From: GCA-2715965 sp047608975
GTDB lineage: Bacteria; Verrucomicrobiota; Verrucomicrobiia; Limisphaerales; JAYPXF01
Direction of reading: 5' to 3'
Assembly (NCBI GenBank): GCA_047608975.1
Contig: JBLFYM010000009.1
Location: 16,672-80,671 of the forward strand
DNA length: 64,000 nucleotides
A program made the position numbers and the translations under genes. Below are positions 17,021 through 26,156 of this stretch, piece after piece. Each line of letters starts with the position of its first letter. Within the stretch, counting starts at the first letter, position 1. The notes under the pieces were generated by a model. The model was given only the letters and a program-made list of their open reading frames with translations, did no database searches and was not told the origin of the DNA.

Positions 17021-17926
17021 ATGAATACCACGCGAAGAAACTTCCTCAGTAGAGCTGCACTTGGCACGGCCGCGCTCCCCTTTCTCACCCCGCCATCAGC
17101 AACCGCAGCTACCAAGACGAAACCACTTTTCCAGATTTCGCTCGCTCAATGGACGCTGGTCAAAGAACTCAAGGCCGGTCGGATCGACAACCTGGAATTC
17201 GCAGAGGTCGCGAGCCGCCACCAGATCATGGCGCTGGAATACGTGAATCAGTTCTTCATGGATAAGGCGGAAAATCGCCCCTACCTGAAACAGATGAAAC
17301 AACGGGCCAGCGACGCCGGCGTGAAAAGTCTGCTCATCATGTGCGATCGCGAAGGACGCATCGGAGATCCGGACGCCGCAAAGCGGAAGCAGACAGTGGA
17401 GAACCATCGCAAGTGGATCAGCGCGGCGAAATTCCTCGGTTGTCATTCCATTCGAGTGAACGCCGGAAGTTCCGGGACTTGGGACGAACAACGCGATCTG
17501 GCGGCCGACGGACTCGCCCAGCTCACGGTCCATGGTGCCGATGCGGGAATCAATGTAATCGTGGAAAATCACGGTGGCCTGTCCAGCAATGGCAAATGGC
17601 TGGCATCGGTCATTCGGCAGGTGAATCATCCGCGCTGCGGAACGCTTCCAGATTTCGGGAATTTCAAGATCGCCAACGGGGATACCTACGACTGCTACCT
17701 GGGAGTGAAGGAACTTATGCCGTGGGCAAAAGGGGTTTCAGTCAAGGACCACGCTTGGGACGACCAAGGCAACGCGATCAAAGTCGATTTCGTGAAAATG
17801 ATAGAAATCGTTTTGGAGACCGGTTTCCGAGGCTATTGCGGAATCGAATTCGGCGGCTACGCCGGTTTGAATGATTCGCGCAAGGCATTGGAAAATGCCC
17901 GCAGGGCATTGGCTGTGAAGTTTTAG
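17021..17926 (+). CDS. Tat-exported sugar phosphate isomerase/epimerase-like TIM-barrel protein
   Basis: A 301-residue protein. The start at 17021 gives a Tat signal peptide (NTTRRNFLSRAALGTAALP). The mature part is a xylose-isomerase-like/AP-endonuclease-2 TIM barrel: LAQWTLVKEL, VIVENHGGLSS, TLPDFGNF and CGIEFGGY. Glu and Asp residues at the barrel ends could bind a metal. Such exported barrels are common in Planctomycetota and Verrucomicrobiota and are thought to act on sugars or inositols, but the substrate cannot be read from sequence. It is convergent with the second sulfatase, and a related barrel gene lies beyond that. The divergent gene 5' of it is arc. Confidence 0.85.
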   Translation: MNTTRRNFLSRAALGTAALPFLTPPSATAATKTKPLFQISLAQWTLVKELKAGRIDNLEFAEVASRHQIMALEYVNQFFMDKAENRPYLKQMKQRASDAGVKSLLIMCDREGRIGDPDAAKRKQTVENHRKWISAAKFLGCHSIRVNAGSSGTWDEQRDLAADGLAQLTVHGADAGINVIVENHGGLSSNGKWLASVIRQVNHPRCGTLPDFGNFKIANGDTYDCYLGVKELMPWAKGVSVKDHAWDDQGNAIKVDFVKMIEIVLETGFRGYCGIEFGGYAGLNDSRKALENARRALAVKF

Positions 17927-17986
17927 TTTACTCCGTATCGCAGCCCGTTGGAGTTCACGCTGCGGCCAAATTCAAACGCCACCAAT

Positions 17987-19750
17987 TCAGAGTTTTGTCA
18001 CGTAGGCGTAATAGGCACCGCACTTGTTGCCATCTTTGTCCGAGAACTTCGCCCACATCTCGTCGTTGCCGGCTTCCAATTTTACCCGGAACTTTGCGTT
18101 CGTCGCACCTGCTTTGAGATTCGTGGTCAGTTCATTTCCTCCGAGAGTCAGGTGGGCCCGAACGGCCGAAAACGACTTTCCATCGTTCGCGCGATAAGCA
18201 CGCGCTCCGGGAACTTGGGGGCCCGCGGGAATCGAAGCGCTGATTGCTTCGTTCAATGTCTTCGGCCAGCGGCGGAGTTCAACCTCGTAGTTACCGGTCT
18301 TGATCACCTTCACGGCCCAGAAGCCCGTGGATTTTTCCGCTGTCACCAGCTTGCGGATGTGGGCCTGATTCCACGGCGTGCTTCCGTCCGTGATCCAGTC
18401 ATGTGAGGTCAGGCGAACCGGATTTGCCTTGGGGTGACCCAGATAAATCTCCGTTGTGAGTTTGAAGGACGGTTCCAGATCAGCCCACCACTTGTCATAG
18501 AAACCGGTCAGGCGCTGAACGACCTTCGGGTTCTTCTCAGCGATATTGTATCTCTGACCGGGATCGGCATCGATGTCGTACAGTTCCTTGCCATTGTTCA
18601 GGCGCCAGCGATCGGTCATGACCGCACTCTTGCGCCACTTGATCGGATCACGAACCCGTTGGGAGTCGGTGACGAGAATCCGATCGGGCCAGTTCTTGGC
18701 CGTGCCATAGAGCAGCGACTTGATGCTGGTCCCGTCAAACTTCACGCCCTTCGGTGCGGGAACGCCGCACATGTCGATCAAGGTAGGAACGACGTCCACA
18801 TACGAAGTGATCTTCTTCACATCATGGCCGCCGCCAAGTTTTCCATTGGGCCAACTGATGAAGAACGGGACACGATGACCGCCATCATATTCGCTCCCTT
18901 TCTGCCCACGCATTCCGTCATTGAATATCTTGGCGCCACTGGAGGAGCCATTGTCCGTCGTGAAGATGAGAATGGTATCATCCTCAAGCCCGGTTTCACG
19001 GAGGAACGTCCGAAGTTTGCCGACGTTGTCGTCGATGTTCGCGATCATTCCGTAGAAGTTCGCCACGTTCACATGCAGCTGTTTGTAAGGAAGGCTGTAT
19101 TTCACCGGCGAATGCATGGGGCCGTGCGGCGCGTTCATGCACAAGTAAACCAGGAACGGGTTATCCTTCTTCTGTTGTTCCTTCATGAACTTCTTAGCTT
19201 GGTTGAAGAAGACGTCCGTGCAGAAGCCCTTGGCTGGGACCGCTTTTCCGTTGAACCAGTAAGAGCCGTCGAAATAGGCATTGTCCCAGTAGTCAGGAGT
19301 CTGTCCGACTCCGCCGCCGCCATGGCGATAGACCCATTCGAACCCGCGATCTTCCGGACGATACGGATAGTTGTCACCCAGGTGCCACTTGCCGATCATG
19401 GCGGTCGAATATCCGCCATCCTTGAAGATCTGCCCGATCGTCACTTCGTTCGCGCGCAACATCGAGCGGCCCATGATCGTATGCCAAACCCCCGTGCGAT
19501 TGGTCCAATGCCCGGTGATCAACGCGGCGCGCGTGGGCGAACAGGTGGGTGCCACATGGTAGTCTGTCAGACGAACACTCTCGTCGTGGAGCTTGTCGAG
19601 ATTGGGTGTCTTCAACACCGGGTTCCCGTGACAGGAAAGATCGCCATAACCCTGATCATCGGTGATCACGATCACGACGTTGGGTTTCTTGGCATCAACC
19701 GATCCGGCGACGCAGGCAATGGCCGTAAGGAGGGAGAGGATTTTCTTCAT
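17987..19750 (-). CDS. Secreted sulfatase
   Basis: A 587-residue type I sulfatase. It has a signal peptide (1-20), then ITDDQGYGD with the metal-binding aspartates, and the formylglycine signature CSPTR at 70-74. GKWHLGDN, TTDNGSS and GHRVPFFISWP follow. The C-terminal 150 residues after about 430 extend beyond the core and resemble a small accessory beta domain. It would act on sulfated substrates outside the cytoplasm. It is distinct in sequence from the sulfatase at 7.1-8.7 kb (CTPTR), so they probably differ in specificity. It lies 28 bp downstream of an exported TIM-barrel gene start region and is likely co-transcribed from further upstream. Confidence 0.92.
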   Translation of the reverse strand: MKKILSLLTAIACVAGSVDAKKPNVVIVITDDQGYGDLSCHGNPVLKTPNLDKLHDESVRLTDYHVAPTCSPTRAALITGHWTNRTGVWHTIMGRSMLRANEVTIGQIFKDGGYSTAMIGKWHLGDNYPYRPEDRGFEWVYRHGGGGVGQTPDYWDNAYFDGSYWFNGKAVPAKGFCTDVFFNQAKKFMKEQQKKDNPFLVYLCMNAPHGPMHSPVKYSLPYKQLHVNVANFYGMIANIDDNVGKLRTFLRETGLEDDTILIFTTDNGSSSGAKIFNDGMRGQKGSEYDGGHRVPFFISWPNGKLGGGHDVKKITSYVDVVPTLIDMCGVPAPKGVKFDGTSIKSLLYGTAKNWPDRILVTDSQRVRDPIKWRKSAVMTDRWRLNNGKELYDIDADPGQRYNIAEKNPKVVQRLTGFYDKWWADLEPSFKLTTEIYLGHPKANPVRLTSHDWITDGSTPWNQAHIRKLVTAEKSTGFWAVKVIKTGNYEVELRRWPKTLNEAISASIPAGPQVPGARAYRANDGKSFSAVRAHLTLGGNELTTNLKAGATNAKFRVKLEAGNDEMWAKFSDKDGNKCGAYYAYVTKL

Positions 19751-19778
19751 AAGGATTTCTTTGAAACGGATTCGAAAT

Positions 19779-20651
19779 TCAGAACTTCACTTTCCCAAGA
19801 TAACTCAGGCTCTTGGCGATCTGATCACCTGCCCAGGGAGATTCATCTTCCAGGAAATATTGTTCGACTCCGACTTCCTTCGCAGCCTTCAACACCTCAG
19901 GCCAGTTCACTTGTCCGGTGCCGATCGTGACGTCGTTCTTTACATCCGTCTTGCCCGCGAGCGATCCGGTTTCAACGCCCTGTTTGAGATCTTTCACGTG
20001 CATCAGTTTCCAACGGTCAGGGTATTTCCGCAGCAGCTTGGCCGGATCCTGTCCGGGAAACACGATCCACATGACGTCCATCTCGAAACTGACATACTCC
20101 TTCTTGCAACTTCGGATCAGCACGTCCGCCAACGTCTCGTCCCCCTGCGGTTCGAACTCAAATCCGTGGAGGTGATAGAAGAACGTCACGCCTTCCTTCG
20201 CCAAGGCCTTGCCCACCGTGTTGAAAACCCGAGCGGCCTCGCGCGTTTCCTTCAGGTCCCATTCAGCCTTATGCGCAGCCCACGCACAGCCGGCGTATTT
20301 CAATCCCAGCGCTTTGGAGTCAGCCACAACACCTGCGACGTCGTCACGTAGACGTTTGAACGGAAAATGACTGCTGACCGCCTTGAGCCCGCGCTCTGCC
20401 AGCATCTTACGAAAGACGGCCGGCTTGTGCTTGAAGGTCGTGTAGAGTTCGACGTTCTTGATGCCGTAGGCCGCGACCTTGTCCAAGGTTGCAGGAATGC
20501 CTCGCGCAGTGAAATCCGCCCGCAGACTGTACAGCTGCAAACCGATCGGTCCCTTGAAGCTTTTACCGGTGCCTGCGCCGGCAGAAAGATCCCCGGCCCC
20601 CATTCCACACGCCAAGGTGGCGACCATTGAAACAACTCTGGTGAAATTCAT
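19779..20651 (-). CDS. Secreted sugar phosphate isomerase/epimerase-like TIM-barrel protein
   Basis: A 290-residue protein with a signal peptide (MNFTRVVSMVATLACGMGAG). An alternative ATG lies 12 bp upstream. The barrel has GLQLYSLRADF, AYGIKNVELYT, FFYHLHGFEF, EMDVMWIV and LEDESPWAGDQI, typical of xylose-isomerase-like TIM barrels, with Glu/Asp/His candidates for metal binding. Substrate unknown. The gene is directly upstream of the sulfatase (28 bp gap), so the two may act on the same sulfated glycan. It is the second exported barrel within 4 kb. Confidence 0.83.
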   Translation of the reverse strand: MNFTRVVSMVATLACGMGAGDLSAGAGTGKSFKGPIGLQLYSLRADFTARGIPATLDKVAAYGIKNVELYTTFKHKPAVFRKMLAERGLKAVSSHFPFKRLRDDVAGVVADSKALGLKYAGCAWAAHKAEWDLKETREAARVFNTVGKALAKEGVTFFYHLHGFEFEPQGDETLADVLIRSCKKEYVSFEMDVMWIVFPGQDPAKLLRKYPDRWKLMHVKDLKQGVETGSLAGKTDVKNDVTIGTGQVNWPEVLKAAKEVGVEQYFLEDESPWAGDQIAKSLSYLGKVKF

Positions 20652-21230
20652 GGCGTGCAGCATAAAGAAGACAATCCGGGGTGCAAGTCCTCACGCTTGC
20701 TGCTCATACGGGAGTTTGGTCAATCGCCGCTCCAGAGCCTGTTCAGCGAATCAGACTTCCCAGGATTGCAACACGGATCGATATTGGCCACCGCGCAGAT
20801 GTTGGACGCGGGGCGAAAATCCGAAGCGGGCGTCAGGGTTCCGGACTGGGCAACGGCCCTCGATCAGATCGTCGCGCAAAGAATCGCCGACACCAGGCTT
20901 CAAACCGAAATATGGCGACTGATTCACTCAAGAGGGCGCTCCAAGAGGGCGCTCCATATCGTGATGTCGAAGCACTACCTCCGTGTTTGGTACACTATCG
21001 CTTGTGGCCGCTTGAACGAATCAGCCCACCCTAAACCGAAATTCGTTTTCGCCATTCGATTGTGCCTGTCACTCGCGATTGCATCGGCGATCAAGCCGAA
21101 TCTATCCGGACGACCAATGATTGTGTCAAAAAGACTTTTGTCCCATGGCACCAGTTATTCTTCGAGTCGTCACAAATCACGAATCAGGACCGGCAGAAGA
21201 GTCACGACAAACCCGAGCCATCTCCTCTTC
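20652..21230. other. 579-bp gap with no convincing gene
   Basis: Open frames cross this stretch, but none has a recognisable domain, and the longest runs antisense into the glycosyltransferase gene. The only structure I see is a 13-bp direct repeat. The promoter of the TIM-barrel gene should lie at the left end. Nothing else can be supported. Confidence 0.5.
20929..20954. repeat. 13-bp perfect tandem duplication
   Basis: The 13-mer caagagggcgctc occurs twice head to tail without spacer. It lies in the gene-poor gap between the TIM-barrel and glycosyltransferase genes. It could be a slippage product or a paired binding site; nothing else supports either. Confidence 0.6.
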
Positions 21231-22640
21231 TCAGTCTTGCTGTCCGAACTTCTTGCGCGGCATGGAGCCCCAATCCGTCCGCTTGGCAAGCGCCTGCCAG
21301 AAGCCTTGGAGACGCCACCAATTGTTCCACTGCCGGTACCCGAAGTTTTCGACCACCGCGCAAAGCGTCAGCATGGCCAGATCCCGGGCCCGAACCGTTT
21401 TCGTGACCAACATTTCGAGGAGCAGCGAACCGGTGGAAATAAAGACACCGTAAGTCACCGTCAGAGCGGCGTAGGCGACGAAAAACTCAGTGCTCACCCG
21501 TTCATAGTACCAAGTCAGCGGAATGATGATGTAGCCGAAGAATTCAATCAGCGGCGCGATGACATCCATGAAAAAGAAGTAACCCATCCCCAACATGCCG
21601 ACCCTGCCGTAAGAAGGGTTCATGATCATACCGCGATGTTTCCACATCGTTTGCAGCAACCCACGTTGCCACCGGCATCGTTGGGTCCCTAGCACCCGGT
21701 AGGAATCCGGTGCCTGTGTCCAGCAGACCGAATCGGGAACATATCGCATCTGATAGTCTTGGCGGTTCTCGATGAAATGGCGGTGCATCTTCACCACGAT
21801 TTCCATATCCTCACCCACCGTGTCCCGACTGTAACCACCAACGCTGATGGCGGCACTCCGCTTGAATAGCCCAAACGCGCCCGAGATGATCAGCATCGCG
21901 TTCAGGCGACTCCAGGCCAGACGGGCCACCAGAAAGGCGCGTATGTACTCGATGCTTTGCAGCAGCGGAAAGACTTGCTTCGGGAGTTGCACTTCGACCA
22001 CCTGACCCGAGTTTACCTTGCAGCCGTTGACGATACGCAGGCGGCCACCGACCGCCACCATCTGCTCAGGTTCCTCCACAAACGGACGCATCACCTGCAA
22101 CAGCGAGTCATGATCAAGAAGCGAATCGGCATCCACCGCACAGAAAAGTGGAAAGCGACTGAGATTGATTCCGGCGTTCAAAGCATCGGCCTTGCCGCCA
22201 TTGTCTTTGTCCACCACGAGCAGTCGGGGAAATTCCACACAACCATACACGGCCTGGACTTTCTCGGTCGGCACTTCCATGTGCCAGGCGCGGTTGACTT
22301 CTGTCACCCCCAACCCCGCCTTGATTTCGGCCATGGTTTCGTCCGTCGAACCATCATTTACGACGATCACTTCGAACTCGGGATAGTGCAGCAAAAGTAA
22401 TGAACGGATGTTATCGACGATCGTCTCGGCCTCGTTGTAGGCCGGCACAATGATGGAGATTGGCAGCGAAACGCCGCTCGTGAGCATGAACCAAGGGTCC
22501 GTAAGGGGAGCCGATCGCCGATGATGCATCAGTTCGAAAAACGCCAGTATCAGCTGCAGCAGATGGATCGCACTGGTGACCAAAAGAAACGCCAGTACCG
22601 CGCCGTTGATCAGAGTGATGGCATCCCAAAAAAGATCCAT
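21231..22640 (-). CDS. Membrane glycosyltransferase family 2 (processive polysaccharide synthase-like)
   Basis: A 469-residue protein. One or two N-terminal membrane helices (10-36) are followed by a GT-A domain: IIVPAYNE (63-70), NDGSTD (95-100), VDADS (169-173), GED (276-278) and QRCRW (320-324). These are the D, DxD, acceptor-site and Q-x-x-R-W motifs of cellulose/hyaluronan/poly-GlcNAc synthase-like enzymes. At least three helices follow (about 350-430). It probably polymerises or transfers a nucleotide-sugar-derived residue at the membrane. The ATG overlaps the stop of the upstream HEAT gene by one base (TAATG), so the two proteins are translated together. The product is unknown. Confidence 0.87.
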   Translation of the reverse strand: MDLFWDAITLINGAVLAFLLVTSAIHLLQLILAFFELMHHRRSAPLTDPWFMLTSGVSLPISIIVPAYNEAETIVDNIRSLLLLHYPEFEVIVVNDGSTDETMAEIKAGLGVTEVNRAWHMEVPTEKVQAVYGCVEFPRLLVVDKDNGGKADALNAGINLSRFPLFCAVDADSLLDHDSLLQVMRPFVEEPEQMVAVGGRLRIVNGCKVNSGQVVEVQLPKQVFPLLQSIEYIRAFLVARLAWSRLNAMLIISGAFGLFKRSAAISVGGYSRDTVGEDMEIVVKMHRHFIENRQDYQMRYVPDSVCWTQAPDSYRVLGTQRCRWQRGLLQTMWKHRGMIMNPSYGRVGMLGMGYFFFMDVIAPLIEFFGYIIIPLTWYYERVSTEFFVAYAALTVTYGVFISTGSLLLEMLVTKTVRARDLAMLTLCAVVENFGYRQWNNWWRLQGFWQALAKRTDWGSMPRKKFGQQD

Positions 22641-23809
22641 TACGCCGGGGTTGTCTCCATCAAAACCCCATGCTCCCGCAAAACGTCATTCGCGATCAAT
22701 GCCGCCCGGCCGGTGATTCCAATGGCACTTTTTTTCAAGGCAGCGAACCCGGGAGGTCCCATCTTGAACAGGCTGTCCGCGGCGTAATACCGAACCCACC
22801 AGCGGTTGTCGTTCAGCAGGTCAATCAATCTGGGAATGGCCTTGGCGGCGCCCATACGGCCGAGACACTCCGCCGCGCGCGCCCGAATTTCCCCAACCGG
22901 ATCCTCGGTCGCCCGGATGAGCGCCTCGATCGAAAGCGGATCATAGAGCTGACTAAGTGCCTGCATGATCGCGAGCTGAAGCGCAATGCTCCGTCTGATG
23001 GGTTGCGGAGTATCGGCAAAACCGCGGTTCCTGGAAATGAATCGCGTCCCTTCAGTCGCCCCCAACCCAACGTCCGCATCAAGGACCGCAAGCAACGGCC
23101 TGACAGCGCGAATTTCTCCGATATAGCCCAGTGCATCCGCGGCGACGACCTTGACACTTTCGGGCACATTGGTATCCAAAACCGCCACCAATTCTGGAAC
23201 CGCCTGCTTACCGAGCGATCGAAAAATCTGCTGCACGGCAAGTGAATGACTCGGGTCCACCATCGAAAGTCTTGCAACCAATCCGGCCACCGAACTCACT
23301 GAACCGAGCTTTGCGAGCGAGCGCGCCGCTTCGATACGCACATTCACCTCCGGATCATCCAAGGCATCCTCCAACACGTTCACCACGGTCGGATCCTTGA
23401 AATATCCCAGCACCACAGCAGACTCAGCCCGCCGCCACCATTTTGGTGAACGCAAATCCTTCAGGCTCTGTTGCTGAATGCCCAACTCCTTCATCAGGTG
23501 CACAACATTGTCGGCATACTCACCCCGGACCTTTTGAAGCAGGTCAACAAACACCTTCGCCAAGAGGCGTTCGTCTCGCGGTTTGAGCTGTTTTTTGAAG
23601 GCAGGTATGAACTCCGGTTCTTCCAGATACTCCATCGCCACCGCAAAAAGCTCTCTTCTTCGTCCGGCATCCTGCTCGCTTCGACGTCGTTGCACAGCCT
23701 GGAGCGCGATCAGAATTACAAGTGCAACAATCGTCAACCCGGCGAGCACTGCGGAAATGTAGTGCACCAGCGAATAAAGTGTCATGTACTGCAACAGCTG
23801 TTCTGCCAT
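22640..23809 (-). CDS. Membrane-anchored HEAT-repeat protein
   Basis: A 389-residue protein with an N-terminal membrane helix (about 14-38: YISAVLAGLTIVALVILIAL) and then about seven HEAT/PBS-lyase repeats. These are seen as VNVLEDALDDPEVNVRIEAA, ESVKVVAADALGYIGEI, GEIRARAAECLGRMG and NRWWVRYYAADSLFKMG. HEAT arrays are protein-binding scaffolds. Its stop codon overlaps the glycosyltransferase start, so it is probably a partner or regulator of that enzyme (inference). Confidence 0.82.
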   Translation of the reverse strand: MAEQLLQYMTLYSLVHYISAVLAGLTIVALVILIALQAVQRRRSEQDAGRRRELFAVAMEYLEEPEFIPAFKKQLKPRDERLLAKVFVDLLQKVRGEYADNVVHLMKELGIQQQSLKDLRSPKWWRRAESAVVLGYFKDPTVVNVLEDALDDPEVNVRIEAARSLAKLGSVSSVAGLVARLSMVDPSHSLAVQQIFRSLGKQAVPELVAVLDTNVPESVKVVAADALGYIGEIRAVRPLLAVLDADVGLGATEGTRFISRNRGFADTPQPIRRSIALQLAIMQALSQLYDPLSIEALIRATEDPVGEIRARAAECLGRMGAAKAIPRLIDLLNDNRWWVRYYAADSLFKMGPPGFAALKKSAIGITGRAALIANDVLREHGVLMETTPA

Positions 23810-23950
23810 CTGGTTGGTCTGGGAGAATAGGCCCGCAATTCACACCCGAAAAGGACAATTGCGCCCAGCGCTGGTGGAGATCGCCTGCCCGCAATCACGC
23901 GGAACTCTTGACTTGCCCAACAATTTGCCTTTCTACATCCTCCCCGGCGC

Positions 23951-24967
23951 ATGGCGAAGAAAGCTTTGATCACAGGTATCACCGGGCAAGATGGATCCTA
24001 TCTTGCGGAATTACTGCTCTCCAAAGGATACGAGGTACACGGCATCATCCGGCGTGCCAGCACGTTCAACACGCAACGGCTTGAACCCCTTTATCACGAT
24101 GATTCCGTCCCCACGGAAAACATGCAGATGCATTACGGGGATCTGTCCGATGCGAGCGGCTTGGCCCGTCTGATCGCCAAGATTGAACCGGACGAAATTT
24201 ACAATCTGGCCGCGCAAAGTCATGTCCGCGTGAGTTTCGACGCCCCGGAATACACCACCGATATCGATGCCACCGGTACGCTGCGCCTGCTTGAGGCAAT
24301 TCGTGAAGAGGGTATCAACACCCGCTTCTACCAGGCGTCCTCCAGCGAAATGTATGGCAAGGTACAGGAAGTTCCGCAGACCGAAAAAACGCCCTTCTAT
24401 CCGCGCAGCCCCTACGCCTGCGCCAAGGTGTTCTCCTACTGGATCACGGTGAACTACCGCGAATCCTATGGCATGCACGCCAGCAACGGGATTCTTTTCA
24501 ACCACGAATCCCCCCGCCGGGGTGAAACGTTTGTGACCCGCAAGATCACGCGCGCCGTCTCCTACATCAAGAAAGGTCTGCAGGACAAACTCTATCTCGG
24601 CAACCTGGACTCGAAGCGCGATTGGGGTTACGCAAAGGAATACGTCGAAGCCATGTGGCTCATGTTGCAACAGGAACAGGGCGACGACTATGTGGTTGCC
24701 ACAAACGAGACCCACACAGTCCGCGAATTCCTCGAAGTCGCCTTTGGTCACGTCGGTCTGAATTATCAGGACTACGTTGAAATCGATCCCCGCTACTTCC
24801 GCCCCGCCGAGGTGGACCTGCTCATCGGTGATCCGAAGAAATGCCAGGAAAAACTCGGCTGGGTTCCCAAAACCAAATTTGAAGACCTCACCAAGATGAT
24901 GGTCGATGAAGACATGAAAACGCTGACCGATCAGCTCAGCGGCAACGTCCAGATCCAACGCCACTGA
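23951..24967 (+). CDS. gmd: GDP-mannose 4,6-dehydratase
   Basis: A 338-residue extended SDR enzyme. ALITGITGQDGSYLAELL gives the NADP-binding loop. The catalytic segment SSSEMYGKVQEVPQTE contains the Thr/Ser-Glu pair of the family, and the Tyr-x-x-x-Lys is in SPYACAKVFSY. FNHESPRRGETFVTRK and LGNLDSKRDWGYAKEYVEAM are GMD signatures. It converts GDP-D-mannose to GDP-4-keto-6-deoxy-D-mannose, the precursor of GDP-fucose, rhamnose, perosamine or colitose. A paralogue follows 13 bp downstream. No GDP-fucose synthase (fcl) is adjacent. The gene is divergent from the HEAT/glycosyltransferase pair. Confidence 0.95.
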   Translation: MAKKALITGITGQDGSYLAELLLSKGYEVHGIIRRASTFNTQRLEPLYHDDSVPTENMQMHYGDLSDASGLARLIAKIEPDEIYNLAAQSHVRVSFDAPEYTTDIDATGTLRLLEAIREEGINTRFYQASSSEMYGKVQEVPQTEKTPFYPRSPYACAKVFSYWITVNYRESYGMHASNGILFNHESPRRGETFVTRKITRAVSYIKKGLQDKLYLGNLDSKRDWGYAKEYVEAMWLMLQQEQGDDYVVATNETHTVREFLEVAFGHVGLNYQDYVEIDPRYFRPAEVDLLIGDPKKCQEKLGWVPKTKFEDLTKMMVDEDMKTLTDQLSGNVQIQRH

Positions 24968-24980
24968 CCCCCACCGCGCC

Positions 24981-25976
24981 ATGCCTCGCGCACTTATCAC
25001 CGGAATCACCGGACAGGACGGCTCCTACCTTACGGAGTTACTGCTTAAACAGGGCTATCAGGTCCACGGAGTTGTGCGCCGCACAAGTTCCCTCGACCGC
25101 TCCCGGTTGCATGACCTCTATCAGGATCCCGAGGTCTACGGTAAATCGCTGTTCCTCCATTACGCTGAACTCGATGACGCCACCACCTTCCGCCGAGTGC
25201 TCGCGACCGCTGCCCCGGATGAAGTCTATCATCTGGCCGGCCAGAGCCACGTCGGACTGAGTTTCGAGATCCCCGAATCCACCTGCAAGATGACGGGTAT
25301 GGCCACGCTCCGGATGCTCGAAATGATTCAGGATCTGGATAAGGTCCCACGTTTCTTTCACGCCGCCTCCAGCGAAATCTTCGGCAAACCGGTCGAGATT
25401 CCGCAGGACGAGAATACTCCCTGCAAACCGGTCAATCCCTACGGCGCCTCGAAAGCCTTTGCCACCAACATGGTCGGAATCTACCGGGATACCTTTAGCG
25501 TATTCGGCGTCAATGGGATCATGTTCAACCATGAGAGCCCCCGTCGCGGAGAGAACTTCGTGACGCAAAAGATCTGTCGTGCCGCCGCCGCCATCAAACT
25601 TGGCAAACAGGACGAACTTCTGCTCGGCGACACCTCGGCAAAACGCGATTGGGGACACGCCCGCGATTACGTCCGCGGAATGTGGCTCTCGCTTCAGCAC
25701 GCCACGGCGGAAGATTACATTTTTGCGACGGGCCATCTGCACAGCGTGCAGGATGTCGTCGAAACCGCCTTCAAAACGGTCAACCTCGACTCGGAGAAAT
25801 ACATTCGTCAGGACCAGCGCTTCATGCGCCCGGCCGAGCCGCAGCGGCTGGTCGGTAACCCTTCCAAAGCCAAACGACTGCTAAACTGGGAGCCCACAAT
25901 ATCATTCCATGAACTGATTGAGGAAATGACTCAGGCGGAAATGAAACGACTTCAGGGCGGGAAGGTTGAGGCCTGA
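24981..25976 (+). CDS. GDP-mannose 4,6-dehydratase paralogue
   Basis: A 331-residue extended SDR protein clearly related to the preceding gene: ALITGITGQDGSYLTELLLK, then HYAELDDATTFRRVL, then SSEIFGKPVEIPQDE, then NPYGASKAFATN (Tyr/Lys pair), then FNHESPRRGENFVTQKI, then LGDTSAKRDWGHARDYV. It diverges in the segments lining the sugar pocket (for example HHLAGQSHVGLSFEIPESTC in place of AAQSHVRVSFDAPEYTTD). It could be a second dehydratase with another NDP-sugar, or a reductase such as GDP-6-deoxy-mannose reductase acting on the product of gmd. The sequence leans to dehydratase because the SSE motif is kept. It ends before a strong inverted repeat. Confidence 0.88.
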   Translation: MPRALITGITGQDGSYLTELLLKQGYQVHGVVRRTSSLDRSRLHDLYQDPEVYGKSLFLHYAELDDATTFRRVLATAAPDEVYHLAGQSHVGLSFEIPESTCKMTGMATLRMLEMIQDLDKVPRFFHAASSEIFGKPVEIPQDENTPCKPVNPYGASKAFATNMVGIYRDTFSVFGVNGIMFNHESPRRGENFVTQKICRAAAAIKLGKQDELLLGDTSAKRDWGHARDYVRGMWLSLQHATAEDYIFATGHLHSVQDVVETAFKTVNLDSEKYIRQDQRFMRPAEPQRLVGNPSKAKRLLNWEPTISFHELIEEMTQAEMKRLQGGKVEA

Positions 25977-26037
25977 CCGCGTTGGACCGGAGCGAGACTT
26001 TCGGCGCGTCCGGGCCATTTTGCTGACATGCCCAGTC

Positions 26038-26083
26038 CCGATCAAAGCGTGTCAGAAGCCCTCCACTGACACGCTTTGATCGG
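26038..26083. terminator. 17-bp perfect inverted repeat, possible terminator or regulatory hairpin
   Basis: Arms at 26038-26054 (ccgatcaaagcgtgtca) and 26067-26083 are perfectly complementary, with a 12-nt loop. It lies 62 bp after the gmd paralogue and 74 bp before the sigma-factor gene. There is no T-run on either side, so it is not a textbook intrinsic terminator. It could act as a factor-dependent terminator, an mRNA-stabilising 3' hairpin, or an operator for the sigma operon. Confidence 0.6.
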
Positions 26084-26156
26084 ATACAGAAATCCTGTAA
26101 CCCAAACTGCCAACGTCCGTCACACTCTCGTGCGCTGGATTGGCCGGGCCATTTAG

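Noticed and set aside
18434..19930. 498-residue plus-strand frame
   Set aside because: Antisense to the sulfatase, which has a signal peptide and the CSPTR signature.
20655..21692. 345-residue open frame on the plus strand
   Set aside because: No recognisable domain, and its second half is antisense to the well-supported glycosyltransferase gene.
24011..25009. 332-residue minus-strand frame
   Set aside because: Antisense to gmd. Long antisense frames are frequent in this GC-rich coding DNA.
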